NCBI RefSeq assembly: GCF_902489365.1
Contig: NZ_CABTZR010000003.1
Coordinates: 1 to 64,000 of the forward strand
Direction: 5' to 3'
DNA length: 64,000 bases
Source: an uncultured Corynebacterium sp.
GTDB lineage: Bacteria; Actinomycetota; Actinomycetes; Mycobacteriales; Mycobacteriaceae
Part shown: positions 33,380-40,579 of the stretch, piece by piece
How positions within the stretch are numbered: the stretch's first letter is position 1
Layout: each line of letters opens with the position of its first letter
The notes under the pieces: model-generated
What the model saw: the letters and a program-made list of their open reading frames with translations, nothing else
Database searches by the model: none
What the model was told of the DNA's origin: nothing
Position numbers and translations under genes: made by a program

Positions 33380-34483
33380 TTATGAAGTGCGTGATATGGA
33401 GGAGATCCCACATGCATCGTCTCGGCACGCACTCTTTTCATAGCTAAGTTGGGCTACGACTTTTTCCGGAGCTTCCCATCGGCGGATTTCAATGAAATTC
33501 CTGCGGAGGATGCCAAAGAATGGCTCTGCTGAAAAACTAACTGGTATAAATCCGTCCTCATGAAAATCTGGAATTGTTCCAGTTCGTTCTGGCGACTGAC
33601 CATCGCGATGATTGATAAACACATTTCCGCTTGTATCGATAAAGCCATTCTCGCCAAAAGGCAAGCTACGTGCAACAGCAAAGTCTTTAGGGAGCTCCAT
33701 TGAAAACTGCCTAACTTTCTGCGTTACTACTTCATCATTGCTAACCCGAACCTCGAATGACTTAAAGTTAGTGACTTCCCCTTCAGTCCTCCCCTCTAAA
33801 ACTTCAAATAACCCATCACCTAAGTAATTGACATGGGGGTACTTGAAATCTGGAACAGCGGTGTCATAGCCACGAGGAAAATCAATGGTCTTAACTGAGC
33901 CATCGCTGCTAACCAACACAAGATCCTTCTTATGGTGTTCGCCTTCAAAGGAGTCACCAACGACAAGCGCTGCTTCCTCCCCCACCGCAAGGGAGTGGGG
34001 AACGGTTGGAACTGGTTCTTTAAACGTTGATTGTCCGGAAAACACTACAACAGAGTGATGGAACTCCACTGAAGCGGATTCGTTGATGATAGCCACGGAT
34101 AAGTTTCCTTCAGGAGAACCGCCATAGAATGAAACGGGACTGTGCTCCAGAAAAGAAGCTTTTTCTTCTCCTGTTGCAAGATCATCTAACGAATCAGAAA
34201 AATAGCCGTAACTCCTTCCATGGGCGGATAGAGCTACTGGAGTCCAGCTTCCTTGTCCCTGTGTTGATGCCAAAAGCTGACCAGTCGGGGAGTACACATA
34301 ATACGAGTTCGGGATATCTGAAGAATACGGCTCCATCACGGGCCCATAGGAAACGATGAAGTTTCCAGGGGAAGCCCATGCCGCACTGTCATCAGAAGAA
34401 TGCTCGTCACTCGTACACCCCACAAGAACCGTGCACGCAGCCGATACAGCTAGCCAGAAAAGACCTAGTTTTTTCAAAGTCAC
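33380..34483 (-). CDS. Unknown lipoprotein in low-GC DNA
   Basis: A 367-residue protein with a lipoprotein signal (LKKLGLFWLAVSAACTVLVGC). The mature part has many short Gly/Asn/Ser turns and beta-like segments (YYVYSPTGQLLAS, SYGYFSDSLDDLATG, DLVLVSSDGSVKTIDFPRG), which may form a propeller, but no family is recognised. GTG 34483 is chosen because AGGTGA lies about 6 nt upstream; GTG 34492 is the alternative. The 60 bases 33661-33720 contain 27 G+C (45%), clearly below the neighbours, which suggests recent acquisition. The frame continues upstream through sugE without meaning. Confidence 0.65.
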   Translation of the reverse strand: MTLKKLGLFWLAVSAACTVLVGCTSDEHSSDDSAAWASPGNFIVSYGPVMEPYSSDIPNSYYVYSPTGQLLASTQGQGSWTPVALSAHGRSYGYFSDSLDDLATGEEKASFLEHSPVSFYGGSPEGNLSVAIINESASVEFHHSVVVFSGQSTFKEPVPTVPHSLAVGEEAALVVGDSFEGEHHKKDLVLVSSDGSVKTIDFPRGYDTAVPDFKYPHVNYLGDGLFEVLEGRTEGEVTNFKSFEVRVSNDEVVTQKVRQFSMELPKDFAVARSLPFGENGFIDTSGNVFINHRDGQSPERTGTIPDFHEDGFIPVSFSAEPFFGILRRNFIEIRRWEAPEKVVAQLSYEKSACRDDACGISSISRTS

Positions 34484-34512
34484 CTTACTCACCTGACATT
34501 CTTGGGGTTCCT

Positions 34513-34535
34513 CGTCGTCGTGTGAAACGACGACG
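34513..34535. repeat. Hairpin with GTGAA loop between sugE and the lipoprotein gene
   Basis: The 9-bp stem CGTCGTCGT/ACGACGACG closes a GTGAA loop. Two hairpins with the loop CTGAA and related CGTCGT/ACGACG stems occur at 52920-52956. There is no T run, so it is not a typical terminator. Confidence 0.4.
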
Positions 34536-34539
34536 CCTC

Positions 34540-34854
34540 CTAATGCACCACCTTCAGGCCCACGATTCCGCCAATGATCATGGCGAGGAACAGAACCTTC
34601 CAGACGGTTGCCGCCTCGTGCCCAGCGGCGAAGGAGTAGATGACGGTGACCATCGCGCCCACTCCGGCCCACACCGCGTAGGCCGTGCCCACGGGGATGG
34701 ACTTCATGGCCCAGCCCAACCCGCCCATGGAAATGGCGCAGGCAACGAAAAAGATCACCGAGGGCCACAGGCGGCTAAAGCCCTCCGACTTATCCAGCGC
34801 TGCTGCCCACACAGCCTCAAAGGCACCGGAGAAAATCAACACGAACCACGCCAT
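34540..34854 (-). CDS. SMR-family exporter, Gdx/SugE type
   Basis: A 104-residue, four-helix small multidrug resistance protein. The central Glu (GAFEAVWAAAL, E13) and the AMKSIPVGTAYAVWAGVGA segment match the Gdx/SugE branch, whose characterised members export guanidinium ions against protons, rather than the EmrE/Qac branch. The ATG is preceded by GGAGGGAGG. It is divergent from the dehydrogenase at 34928. No guanidine riboswitch is apparent upstream. Confidence 0.85.
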   Translation of the reverse strand: MAWFVLIFSGAFEAVWAAALDKSEGFSRLWPSVIFFVACAISMGGLGWAMKSIPVGTAYAVWAGVGAMVTVIYSFAAGHEAATVWKVLFLAMIIGGIVGLKVVH

Positions 34855-34927
34855 TTCTCAGCCTCCCTCCTCCGGGGCTCGCATGAATCGCGGCGAGCCT
34901 GCCCACAATGATGGCACACTGGGCGGC

Positions 34928-35767
34928 ATGAAGATTGCATTCCTTGGTACTGGCCGCATGGGCACGGAGCTCGCCCGACATCTCCTCAAGAACCATGAGC
35001 TCACCGTGTGGAACCGCACCGCCGAGCGCGCGCAGCCGCTGGTCGACGCCGGCGCTACCCTCGCCGATTCCCCCACCGCCGCCGTGGAGGGTGCAGAGAT
35101 CATCATCACCTCGCTCTTTGGGCCCGATGACATCCGTGAACAGGTCATTGACGCCAACCTCATCCCGAAGGGCGTGACCTGGATCGATACCACGACCGTT
35201 TCCCCTGAGGCCGCCCGCGAGTTCGCCGCCGCGGTCGACTCTTATGTCCACGCACCCGTCGTCGGCTCGCTGGGCCCGGCGCGCGAAGGCAAGCTCGGTG
35301 TCTATGTGGGCACGCCTGACGACGACCGCCGTGAGCTCGCCATGACCATCGCCGAGTCCTGGGCCGACGAGAACAAGCTCATCGGCGTAGAATCCGCCGC
35401 CACCGCGGCGATTGGCAAACTCCTGGCCAACCTAGCCCTCGCCGTTACTGCGGAGGGAGTGCTGGAGGCACTGCACCTCGGTGAGTCTGAGGGCCTCGAT
35501 TCCGAGGTCATCCTCGAGATGCTCGACATCACCGGCCTGGCCTTCATGAAGAACATGAAGGGGCCATTCATCACCGGCGAGCGCAACACCACTCCGGGTG
35601 ACTTCACCGTGGATGCCCTGTGCAAGGACGCCAAGCTCATGGAGATGACCGCCAACAAGCCGCTGCCTGCGGTGGCCGCCGCCATCGAGCGCTTTGAGGA
35701 GCAGCAGGCCATGGGCCACGGCGACCAGGACTTCTCCTCCATCTTCGTCTTCCGCAACAAGGGATAG
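34928..35767 (+). CDS. NAD(P)-dependent dehydrogenase, 6PGDH / beta-hydroxyacid family
   Basis: A 279-residue protein. The Rossmann motif FLGTGRMGTELA is at the N-terminus. The substrate region HAPVVGSLGPAREGKLGVYVG replaces the usual DAPVSGG, and the catalytic-lysine region is AAIGKLLANLAL. It resembles 3-hydroxyisobutyrate dehydrogenase and imine reductase relatives, so the substrate is open. CACACT (34915-34920) stands 7 nt before the ATG with no ribosome site, consistent with a leaderless message. Confidence 0.8.
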   Translation: MKIAFLGTGRMGTELARHLLKNHELTVWNRTAERAQPLVDAGATLADSPTAAVEGAEIIITSLFGPDDIREQVIDANLIPKGVTWIDTTTVSPEAAREFAAAVDSYVHAPVVGSLGPAREGKLGVYVGTPDDDRRELAMTIAESWADENKLIGVESAATAAIGKLLANLALAVTAEGVLEALHLGESEGLDSEVILEMLDITGLAFMKNMKGPFITGERNTTPGDFTVDALCKDAKLMEMTANKPLPAVAAAIERFEEQQAMGHGDQDFSSIFVFRNKG

Positions 35768-35776
35768 GCCGAGCGT

Positions 35777-36424
35777 TTAGGCGCCCTGCTTGGCGACGAG
35801 CCCGCACAGCACCTCCTCCAGCTGCGCGTTATCTCCCGTGTCCTGACTGTGAAAGCGCGCGGCAATAAACTCCGCGCGCACGCGGCTATCACTCGCTAGC
35901 CGCTCCACATTAAGTTGGTATCCTGCCGCCGTAACCAACGCGTCAAAGAACACCGTCTGTGTGCGGGTGTTGCCTTCTCTAAAACTGTGGACCACATTGA
36001 GCTCACCCCACAGCTCAGCCAGCTTGGCCACAAACTCATCAATCTCTAGGCCACGCAGAAAGTCATCCTTCGCCAGCCCCGCAAACAGCTTCTCTGCTGC
36101 CTTCGTCATTTCCGGCCCCGCCGGATAGTAGGCATGCCCAGCCTTAATCATGAACTGGCCTACCGGCGCAGTCCGTTCTTCCCCCGCCCACTCGTACACA
36201 TCCTGAAAAAGATGTCGATGTATCGCCTTGAAATGCGCGTAGTCAAAAGCACCTTCCACAGGCACTATGTAAAGCTGGGCAATCCGAGCGTTGACGGCAA
36301 CGGTTTCAAGATAATTTAGTCGTTCAAAGTCTGGCTCCCCAAAGGGGTGTTCCTCGCTTAAGAATAGATTTCGTAGAGTCCGCGTACCTGGGATGTAGTA
36401 GTCATCCCATTTCTTTTGTCTCAT
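35777..36424 (-). CDS. Fic/DOC family protein (FicT-type toxin)
   Basis: A 215-residue Fic-fold protein. The catalytic loop HSFREGNTRT (H146-R154) keeps the key His, Glu, Gly, Asn and Arg, but has Ser and Thr where HPFREGNGR is usual. The flap region (GAFDYAHFKAIHRHLFQDVYEWAGEER) is also present. Such proteins transfer AMP to targets such as DNA gyrase. It is read 20 bp behind a VbhA-type antitoxin gene, forming a type II toxin-antitoxin pair. Its ribosome site is GGGAGGAA. Composition is less GC-rich than in the core genes. Confidence 0.85.
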   Translation of the reverse strand: MRQKKWDDYYIPGTRTLRNLFLSEEHPFGEPDFERLNYLETVAVNARIAQLYIVPVEGAFDYAHFKAIHRHLFQDVYEWAGEERTAPVGQFMIKAGHAYYPAGPEMTKAAEKLFAGLAKDDFLRGLEIDEFVAKLAELWGELNVVHSFREGNTRTQTVFFDALVTAAGYQLNVERLASDSRVRAEFIAARFHSQDTGDNAQLEEVLCGLVAKQGA

Positions 36425-36444
36425 CCCCCGATTCCTCCCATATT

Positions 36445-36624
36445 TTAGTTGAGCTGGGACTTAGCCTTCGCGATAGCTTCGTCGACTGTCATCTCTCCTG
36501 AAGCGACGGCACGGACAAGCACTTCCTGCTCCGCATCCATATCGTGCCCAGCCAACAGCGAAACCCCCTTGGCGAACGTCACACTATCTTCAACGCTCTT
36601 CCCTGTTCCTACTGCGCTTGTCAT
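36445..36624 (-). CDS. VbhA-type antitoxin of the Fic protein
   Basis: A 59-residue protein whose C-terminal part (AEQEVLVRAVASGEMTVDEAIAKAK) matches the VbhA antitoxin family. The first helix (VEDSVTFAKGVSLLAGHDMD) should hold the inhibitory motif [S/T]xxxE[G/N] that blocks ATP binding by Fic, but no clear match is seen: Lys19-Gly20 and Ala25-Gly26 occupy the expected places. ATG 36624 is preferred because GGGAGGAT lies 7 nt upstream; a TTG at 36648 is the alternative. Confidence 0.75.
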   Translation of the reverse strand: MTSAVGTGKSVEDSVTFAKGVSLLAGHDMDAEQEVLVRAVASGEMTVDEAIAKAKSQLN

Positions 36625-36801
36625 GTGGGCATCCTCCCGAGTTTTCAACTACATTTTCTCTCATTTTAGCAGCTCATAACACCAATCCCAAGGGCGTTTC
36701 CCGCCTCTAGAAGAACGTTCAGGGCGTGCATTTTGCTACACTCAATCAATAAGTTTTAACTATTTTCTAGCCGCCCAATCTAAGGAGCTCGCCGCCCAGT
36801 A

Positions 36802-37380
36802 ATGCTTTCCATCGACGCCGATTATGGGCATTCCACGCCCCTTGGACACCTTGAGAAGGACTTCGTCCCCGGCCACATTTATGGCCTTGCCGGACCTAAT
36901 GGTTCAGGTAAATCCACGTTGCTCGCAACGCTCGGCGGGGAGCTTGCGTCTCTTGATGGATCAGTGAAGTGTGACGGTCATCCCATCGGCACGAAGGAAC
37001 AGCCGGGTGCAGTGGTTACGGTGGCCGAGCCGGTTTTCCTCCCCGACCTCACCGTGGGCGAGCACTTGGACTTGATGGGAAAGGCGACAGGGGTGGACGT
37101 CGCCAAGCTCTGCGAGCTCTGGGCACTTGAGTCTCTCCTTCCTCACCCCGCCTCGCGCCTATCCTCGGGCCAACGCCAGCGCGTGTTCCTGGCCGCGCAA
37201 CTGTACCAGCCGGCGCGCGCTTTGCTTATCGACGAGCCCGAGCGCCACCTCGACGCCGCCTGGACCGAGTTCCTCGCCAGCGAATTGCGCTACCTAGCCG
37301 ACGAGGAGAATCGCTGCATCGTCGTGGCCTCACATTCCGACACCATCACCCAGGCCTGCGACGAGGTGGTACAGCTGTGA
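36802..37380 (+). CDS. ABC transporter ATPase, short form
   Basis: A 192-residue ABC ATPase with Walker A GLAGPNGSGKST, signature RLSSGQRQRV and Walker B ALLIDEPERHLD. The switch residue is His (VASHSD). It is shorter than usual. The next gene overlaps by 4 bp and encodes its probable membrane partner. AAGGAG lies 14 nt before the ATG, an unusually long gap. TACACT (36737-36742) is a possible -10. The substrate is unknown. Confidence 0.8.
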   Translation: MLSIDADYGHSTPLGHLEKDFVPGHIYGLAGPNGSGKSTLLATLGGELASLDGSVKCDGHPIGTKEQPGAVVTVAEPVFLPDLTVGEHLDLMGKATGVDVAKLCELWALESLLPHPASRLSSGQRQRVFLAAQLYQPARALLIDEPERHLDAAWTEFLASELRYLADEENRCIVVASHSDTITQACDEVVQL

Positions 37381-38396
37381 TGCGCGTGCTGTCCCGGCTA
37401 GGTGATGGCATTTGGTACCTCATCCTCGCCGGCATCGTCTTCGGCTTCGGTTATACAGTCTGGCAAGAAGTCGGCGCCGTCGTGCCTGCCATCCCGGCGC
37501 GCATCACGCTGACTGGTATCGCTCCGATTGCCGGCATCGTGGGACTGCTCGCGCTCATGGTGCTCACCGGAGTTCTCTATCCCCTGCGCGCACTGTCGCG
37601 GGAACGCTGGGTCTACGTTGACCGGCCGCGCGGCCGGCTCCGCGGCACGGACTGGATCACATGGACGCAGCTGATCGGGTTCGGAGTCTTGGGACTCGGC
37701 ATCTGCGTGTCCACCGGGCTATCCCCGTGGTTCGCGCTGGTAGTCCCGGCCCTACGTTTCGTCGTGGGGTGGCGGTCGTTCACGTTGGCTTCGCTACTCA
37801 GCGCTGGGCGCACGCGCCTGGTCGGCGGTTCTGGCCTAAGCCTTCTCGATTCGGAGGTCACCTCTGATGCCATTGCGAGCCAATCCGCCTGGATTCCTCG
37901 TCGCGCCCATGCGCCATCGACGTTAGTGAGTCTCTTCTTCCGTCGTTTGGGACGACGGTGGTACATCGGCGTCGGTGCGCTCGCGGCCCTCGGCCTGACG
38001 TTGGGGCTCGCCCCACAGCTCGGGGCGCTGGCCATCGTCGGCTTCATGTCTGCGTGGAGCATCGTCGGCGCAGCGGTTGGGCGCGCCGCCTCCTTTGGCC
38101 GCGTCAACGACGATGCATGGCCCGACTGGGGCCTTCCCCTTATAGCTTCTGTGGGCACGGCACTCCTTGGTGCCGGAGCCCTCCTCTTGGTGTGGAAACT
38201 CTCCGCCATCGCAGTGGCGCTCATCATCGCCGGTCTTAGCTGGGCGTCGTTTAAGCGTTCCCGCCCGGCACAGGTAGACAGCATGTCCATGCTGGATAGC
38301 GGCGGCTTCGGCGTCTCCTTCTCCCCCGAGGTACTGCACTACATTGCCCGCGGTGCTCTCGGCCTTGGCGTGGCGGCCCTTGCGCTGGGGTATTAG
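37377..38396 (+). CDS. Polytopic membrane protein, probable partner of the ABC ATPase
   Basis: A 339-residue membrane protein with about eight hydrophobic helices (for example LILAGIVFGFGYTVW, GIAPIAGIVGLLALMVLTGV, IGVGALAALGLTLGLAP). No permease family was recognised. The 4-bp overlap with the ATPase gene supports a two-gene ABC system, perhaps an exporter with a divergent permease. A central cytoplasmic-looking stretch (residues about 135-190) is Arg/Ser-rich. Confidence 0.65.
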   Translation: MMRVLSRLGDGIWYLILAGIVFGFGYTVWQEVGAVVPAIPARITLTGIAPIAGIVGLLALMVLTGVLYPLRALSRERWVYVDRPRGRLRGTDWITWTQLIGFGVLGLGICVSTGLSPWFALVVPALRFVVGWRSFTLASLLSAGRTRLVGGSGLSLLDSEVTSDAIASQSAWIPRRAHAPSTLVSLFFRRLGRRWYIGVGALAALGLTLGLAPQLGALAIVGFMSAWSIVGAAVGRAASFGRVNDDAWPDWGLPLIASVGTALLGAGALLLVWKLSAIAVALIIAGLSWASFKRSRPAQVDSMSMLDSGGFGVSFSPEVLHYIARGALGLGVAALALGY

Positions 38397-38415
38397 CCGG
38401 GCTAGTCTTTCGGGC

Positions 38416-38433
38416 ATGAAGATTTTTTCCTAA
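38416..38433 (+). CDS. Possible five-residue leader peptide before the ABC-F gene
   Basis: ATG AAG ATT TTT TCC TAA encodes MKIFS and ends 47 bp before the ABC-F start. TAGTCT (38403-38408) stands 7 nt before this ATG, so a leaderless message would begin exactly on it. Short leader ORFs that stall ribosomes in the presence of an antibiotic control several known ABC-F genes. This one is unproven and could be chance. Confidence 0.3.
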   Translation: MKIFS

Positions 38434-38480
38434 TTCGACGTCACTCTTTTTGCGCGACTTACTCGAAGGTGGATTTCTTC

Positions 38481-39998
38481 ATGCCTATTTCTTTTTCTCA
38501 TCTCACCGTCGTTTGGCCCGACGGCACCCCCTGTTTCACGGATCTCACCGGCTCGTTTTCCTCCCACTTCACGGGCTTGGTTGGTGCGAATGGCTCCGGG
38601 AAATCAACGCTGGCCAAGGTGCTTGCTGGCCTCATTTCTCCGACTTCGGGAACGGTATCCGCGGGCTCAGTCATCTATGTCGACCAGGATTTAGGCCTCC
38701 ATACGTCTGACAGCATCGCCGATGTCTTTGGCGCAACGGATGTCCTCAACGCCATTGCCCGCATTGAGGCTGGCGAATACTCGGACGACCTCGCCACCAC
38801 TGTTGGTGAGCAGTGGGACTTGGCAGAGCGCATCGAGGCGACTCTCGACGCCGCGGGTATCCCCTTCCCGCTGGATCGCACTATCGGGACTTTGTCTGGC
38901 GGTGAGGCGGTGACCGTGGCGCTGACCGCAGCCTTCTTCCACAAGCCGGATTTCCTGTTCCTCGACGAGCCCACCAATAACCTGGACTCCGAATCTCGCC
39001 AGCGCTTACTCGAGCTCATTCGCACCGCACCGATGCCGGTTCTCGTCGTCTCGCACGACCGCGAACTCCTCGAGCACGCGGATAGCATCGCTGAGCTCTA
39101 CCACGGAACTCTGCGCGAGTTCGAGGGAAACTATTCCTCCTACCGCGCAGCGATTGATGCCGAGCAGGATTCCGCGCAGGCCAAGGTCCGGGAAACCAAG
39201 GCCGAGCACCGCAAGCAAATCCGTGAGCGCGCCGCCATGCAGACCCGGCTTGCCCGCGATGCCCGCCGCGGCAAGAATTTCGCAGCCTCGAAGCGCAAAC
39301 CCGGCATGGCCATGGGCTTGGACAAGAACCGCTCTGAGCGCTCCGCCGCTGGGCGTTCTCAACAGGCCAACGATGCAGTCGTTGCCGCCCAGTCGGCACA
39401 TGACAAGGCGCAGCGCGCGCTTCGCGACGACACCCATGTCCACATCGACCTCCCCGGCACAGAGCTGCCCACGGGAACCCGCGTGCTCGTGAGCGATCTG
39501 CTCAGCATTACTGGCCCCGAGCGCGTTCGCCTCGCCGGGCCCAACGGCAGCGGCAAAACCACTTTCCTCAACCGCGTTGCTCGCGGCGACGTCGAGTACG
39601 CGCTGCCCTGCGGATACATCCGCCAACGCATCGTCTTGCCCGAGGAGAAGTCGGTGTTCGACATCGTGCGGGAGGCCAACCCCGGCGCGGACCCGCAGTT
39701 CCTGCGCGACCAGCTGGCGCAAATGCTCTTTATCAACGACAAGATCCACCAGCCCGTGGGCCAGCTTTCTGGTGGCGAGCGCTTCCGCGTCGAAATCGCC
39801 CGCGTCCTGCTCAGCGATCCGGCCCCGCGCTTTTTGCTTCTCGACGAACCGACGAACAACCTCGATATCCCCACCACCGATTGGCTGATTGAGGTGCTCA
39901 CGAGCTACCGCGGGGCATTCATCCTGGTCAGCCACGACGAGCACGTGTGCGAACAGCTCGATCTAACGCGCACCGTTCACGTGGCCCCCATAAACTGA
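38481..39998 (+). CDS. ABC-F family ATPase (ribosome-associated or antibiotic resistance)
   Basis: A 505-residue tandem ABC protein without membrane segments. Walker A motifs GANGSGKST and GPNGSGKTT, signatures LSGGEAVTVA and LSGGERFRVE, and Walker B LFLDEPTNNLDSE and LLLDEPTNNLDIP are present. Between the halves lies a basic linker (about residues 225-305) rich in Arg, Lys, Gln and Ala. ABC-F proteins bind the ribosomal E site; some protect against macrolides, lincosamides or pleuromutilins. Which kind this is cannot be told. ATG 38481 has GAAGGTGG about 9 nt upstream; GTG 38469 is less likely. Confidence 0.85.
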   Translation: MPISFSHLTVVWPDGTPCFTDLTGSFSSHFTGLVGANGSGKSTLAKVLAGLISPTSGTVSAGSVIYVDQDLGLHTSDSIADVFGATDVLNAIARIEAGEYSDDLATTVGEQWDLAERIEATLDAAGIPFPLDRTIGTLSGGEAVTVALTAAFFHKPDFLFLDEPTNNLDSESRQRLLELIRTAPMPVLVVSHDRELLEHADSIAELYHGTLREFEGNYSSYRAAIDAEQDSAQAKVRETKAEHRKQIRERAAMQTRLARDARRGKNFAASKRKPGMAMGLDKNRSERSAAGRSQQANDAVVAAQSAHDKAQRALRDDTHVHIDLPGTELPTGTRVLVSDLLSITGPERVRLAGPNGSGKTTFLNRVARGDVEYALPCGYIRQRIVLPEEKSVFDIVREANPGADPQFLRDQLAQMLFINDKIHQPVGQLSGGERFRVEIARVLLSDPAPRFLLLDEPTNNLDIPTTDWLIEVLTSYRGAFILVSHDEHVCEQLDLTRTVHVAPIN

Positions 39999-40027
39999 AA
40001 CCTCTCTAGCGCCCACCCTCTTTTCGT

Positions 40028-40045
40028 TGTACAGTTTCTTGTACA
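40028..40045. promoter_or_regulatory. YefM-type operator, two TGTACA boxes 12 bp apart
   Basis: TGTACA occurs at 40028-40033 and again at 40040-40045, inside the dyad TTGTACAGTTTCTTGTACAA. In E. coli the yefM-yoeB operator also uses TGTACA cores spaced 12 bp centre to centre. The second box runs into the ribosome site AAGGAGG (40045-40051), so bound YefM-YoeB would cover it. Confidence 0.7.
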
Positions 40046-40061
40046 AGGAGGGAGATAGCTT

Positions 40062-40319
40062 ATGAAAACCATGTCCTACTCGGAATCGCGAGCAAGATAT
40101 GCCGAGGTCCTACAGTCAGTCGTTGATGACCGCGAGGAAGTCATCATCACTCGCAATGGTCATGAGTCTGCAGTCATCGTTTCCTTAGATGACTACAACT
40201 CTCTTCGCGAAACTGCTTACCTTCTGCGTTCCCCTCGCAATGCCCAGCGCCTACTTGACTCCATTGAGAGCCTCAATACGGGGAAAGCAACGGAGCACGA
40301 GCTCATTGAGGAAGACTAA
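40062..40319 (+). CDS. yefM: YefM antitoxin (Phd/YefM family)
   Basis: An 85-residue antitoxin. The N-terminal DNA-binding part (MSYSESRARYAEVLQSVVDD) and RNGHESAVIVSLDDYNSLRETAYLL are typical of YefM. The C-terminal half, with SIESLNTGKATEHELIEED, would wrap YoeB. The start is fixed by AAGGAGG about 10 nt upstream. The yoeB gene starts 5 bp after the stop. It should repress its own promoter through the TGTACA boxes. Confidence 0.9.
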   Translation: MKTMSYSESRARYAEVLQSVVDDREEVIITRNGHESAVIVSLDDYNSLRETAYLLRSPRNAQRLLDSIESLNTGKATEHELIEED

Positions 40320-40324
40320 GCTTC

Positions 40325-40579
40325 ATGGCTCTTTCGTGGACAGAGGAAGCATGGGAGGACTACCTCTGGTGGCAGTCTCACGACAAGAAGATCCTCAAGA
40401 GAATCAATAACCTCATTAAGGACATTGCGCGAAACGGCAACGATGGAATAGGAAAACCCGAATCTCTCAAATTCGAGTTGTCCGGGTTCTGGTCTCGGCG
40501 AATTACCGAAGAGCACCGACTGATCTATCGCATGAAGGATGCGACCATCGAGATTGCTGGGTGCAGATACCACTACTAG
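40325..40579 (+). CDS. yoeB: YoeB mRNA-interferase toxin
   Basis: Exactly 84 residues, like E. coli YoeB, with the same catalytic residues at the same positions: Glu46, Arg65, His83 and the C-terminal Tyr84 (ACRYHY-type end, here GCRYHY). FWSRRITEEHRLIY is almost identical to the E. coli protein. It cleaves ribosome-bound mRNA in the A site. Its TAG abuts the hemY stop on the other strand without a gap, so the pair seems to have been inserted right at the hemY 3' end. Confidence 0.93.
   Translation: MALSWTEEAWEDYLWWQSHDKKILKRINNLIKDIARNGNDGIGKPESLKFELSGFWSRRITEEHRLIYRMKDATIEIAGCRYHY

Noticed and set aside
34484..34768. N-terminal extension of the lipoprotein gene through sugE
   Set aside because: The extension is His/Arg/Gly-rich antisense-frame sequence; a lipoprotein signal peptide with its own ribosome site begins at 34483.
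34855..34927. Guanidine riboswitch ahead of the sugE-type gene
   Set aside because: The gap is only 73 bp, shared with a divergent gene, and shows none of the conserved guanidine riboswitch cores that I can recognise; a ribosome site directly precedes the ATG.
37935..37957. Hairpin CCGTCGT/ACGACGG like the xTGAA-loop family
   Set aside because: It lies inside a coding region, has a different loop, and encodes an ordinary Arg/Phe stretch of the membrane protein.
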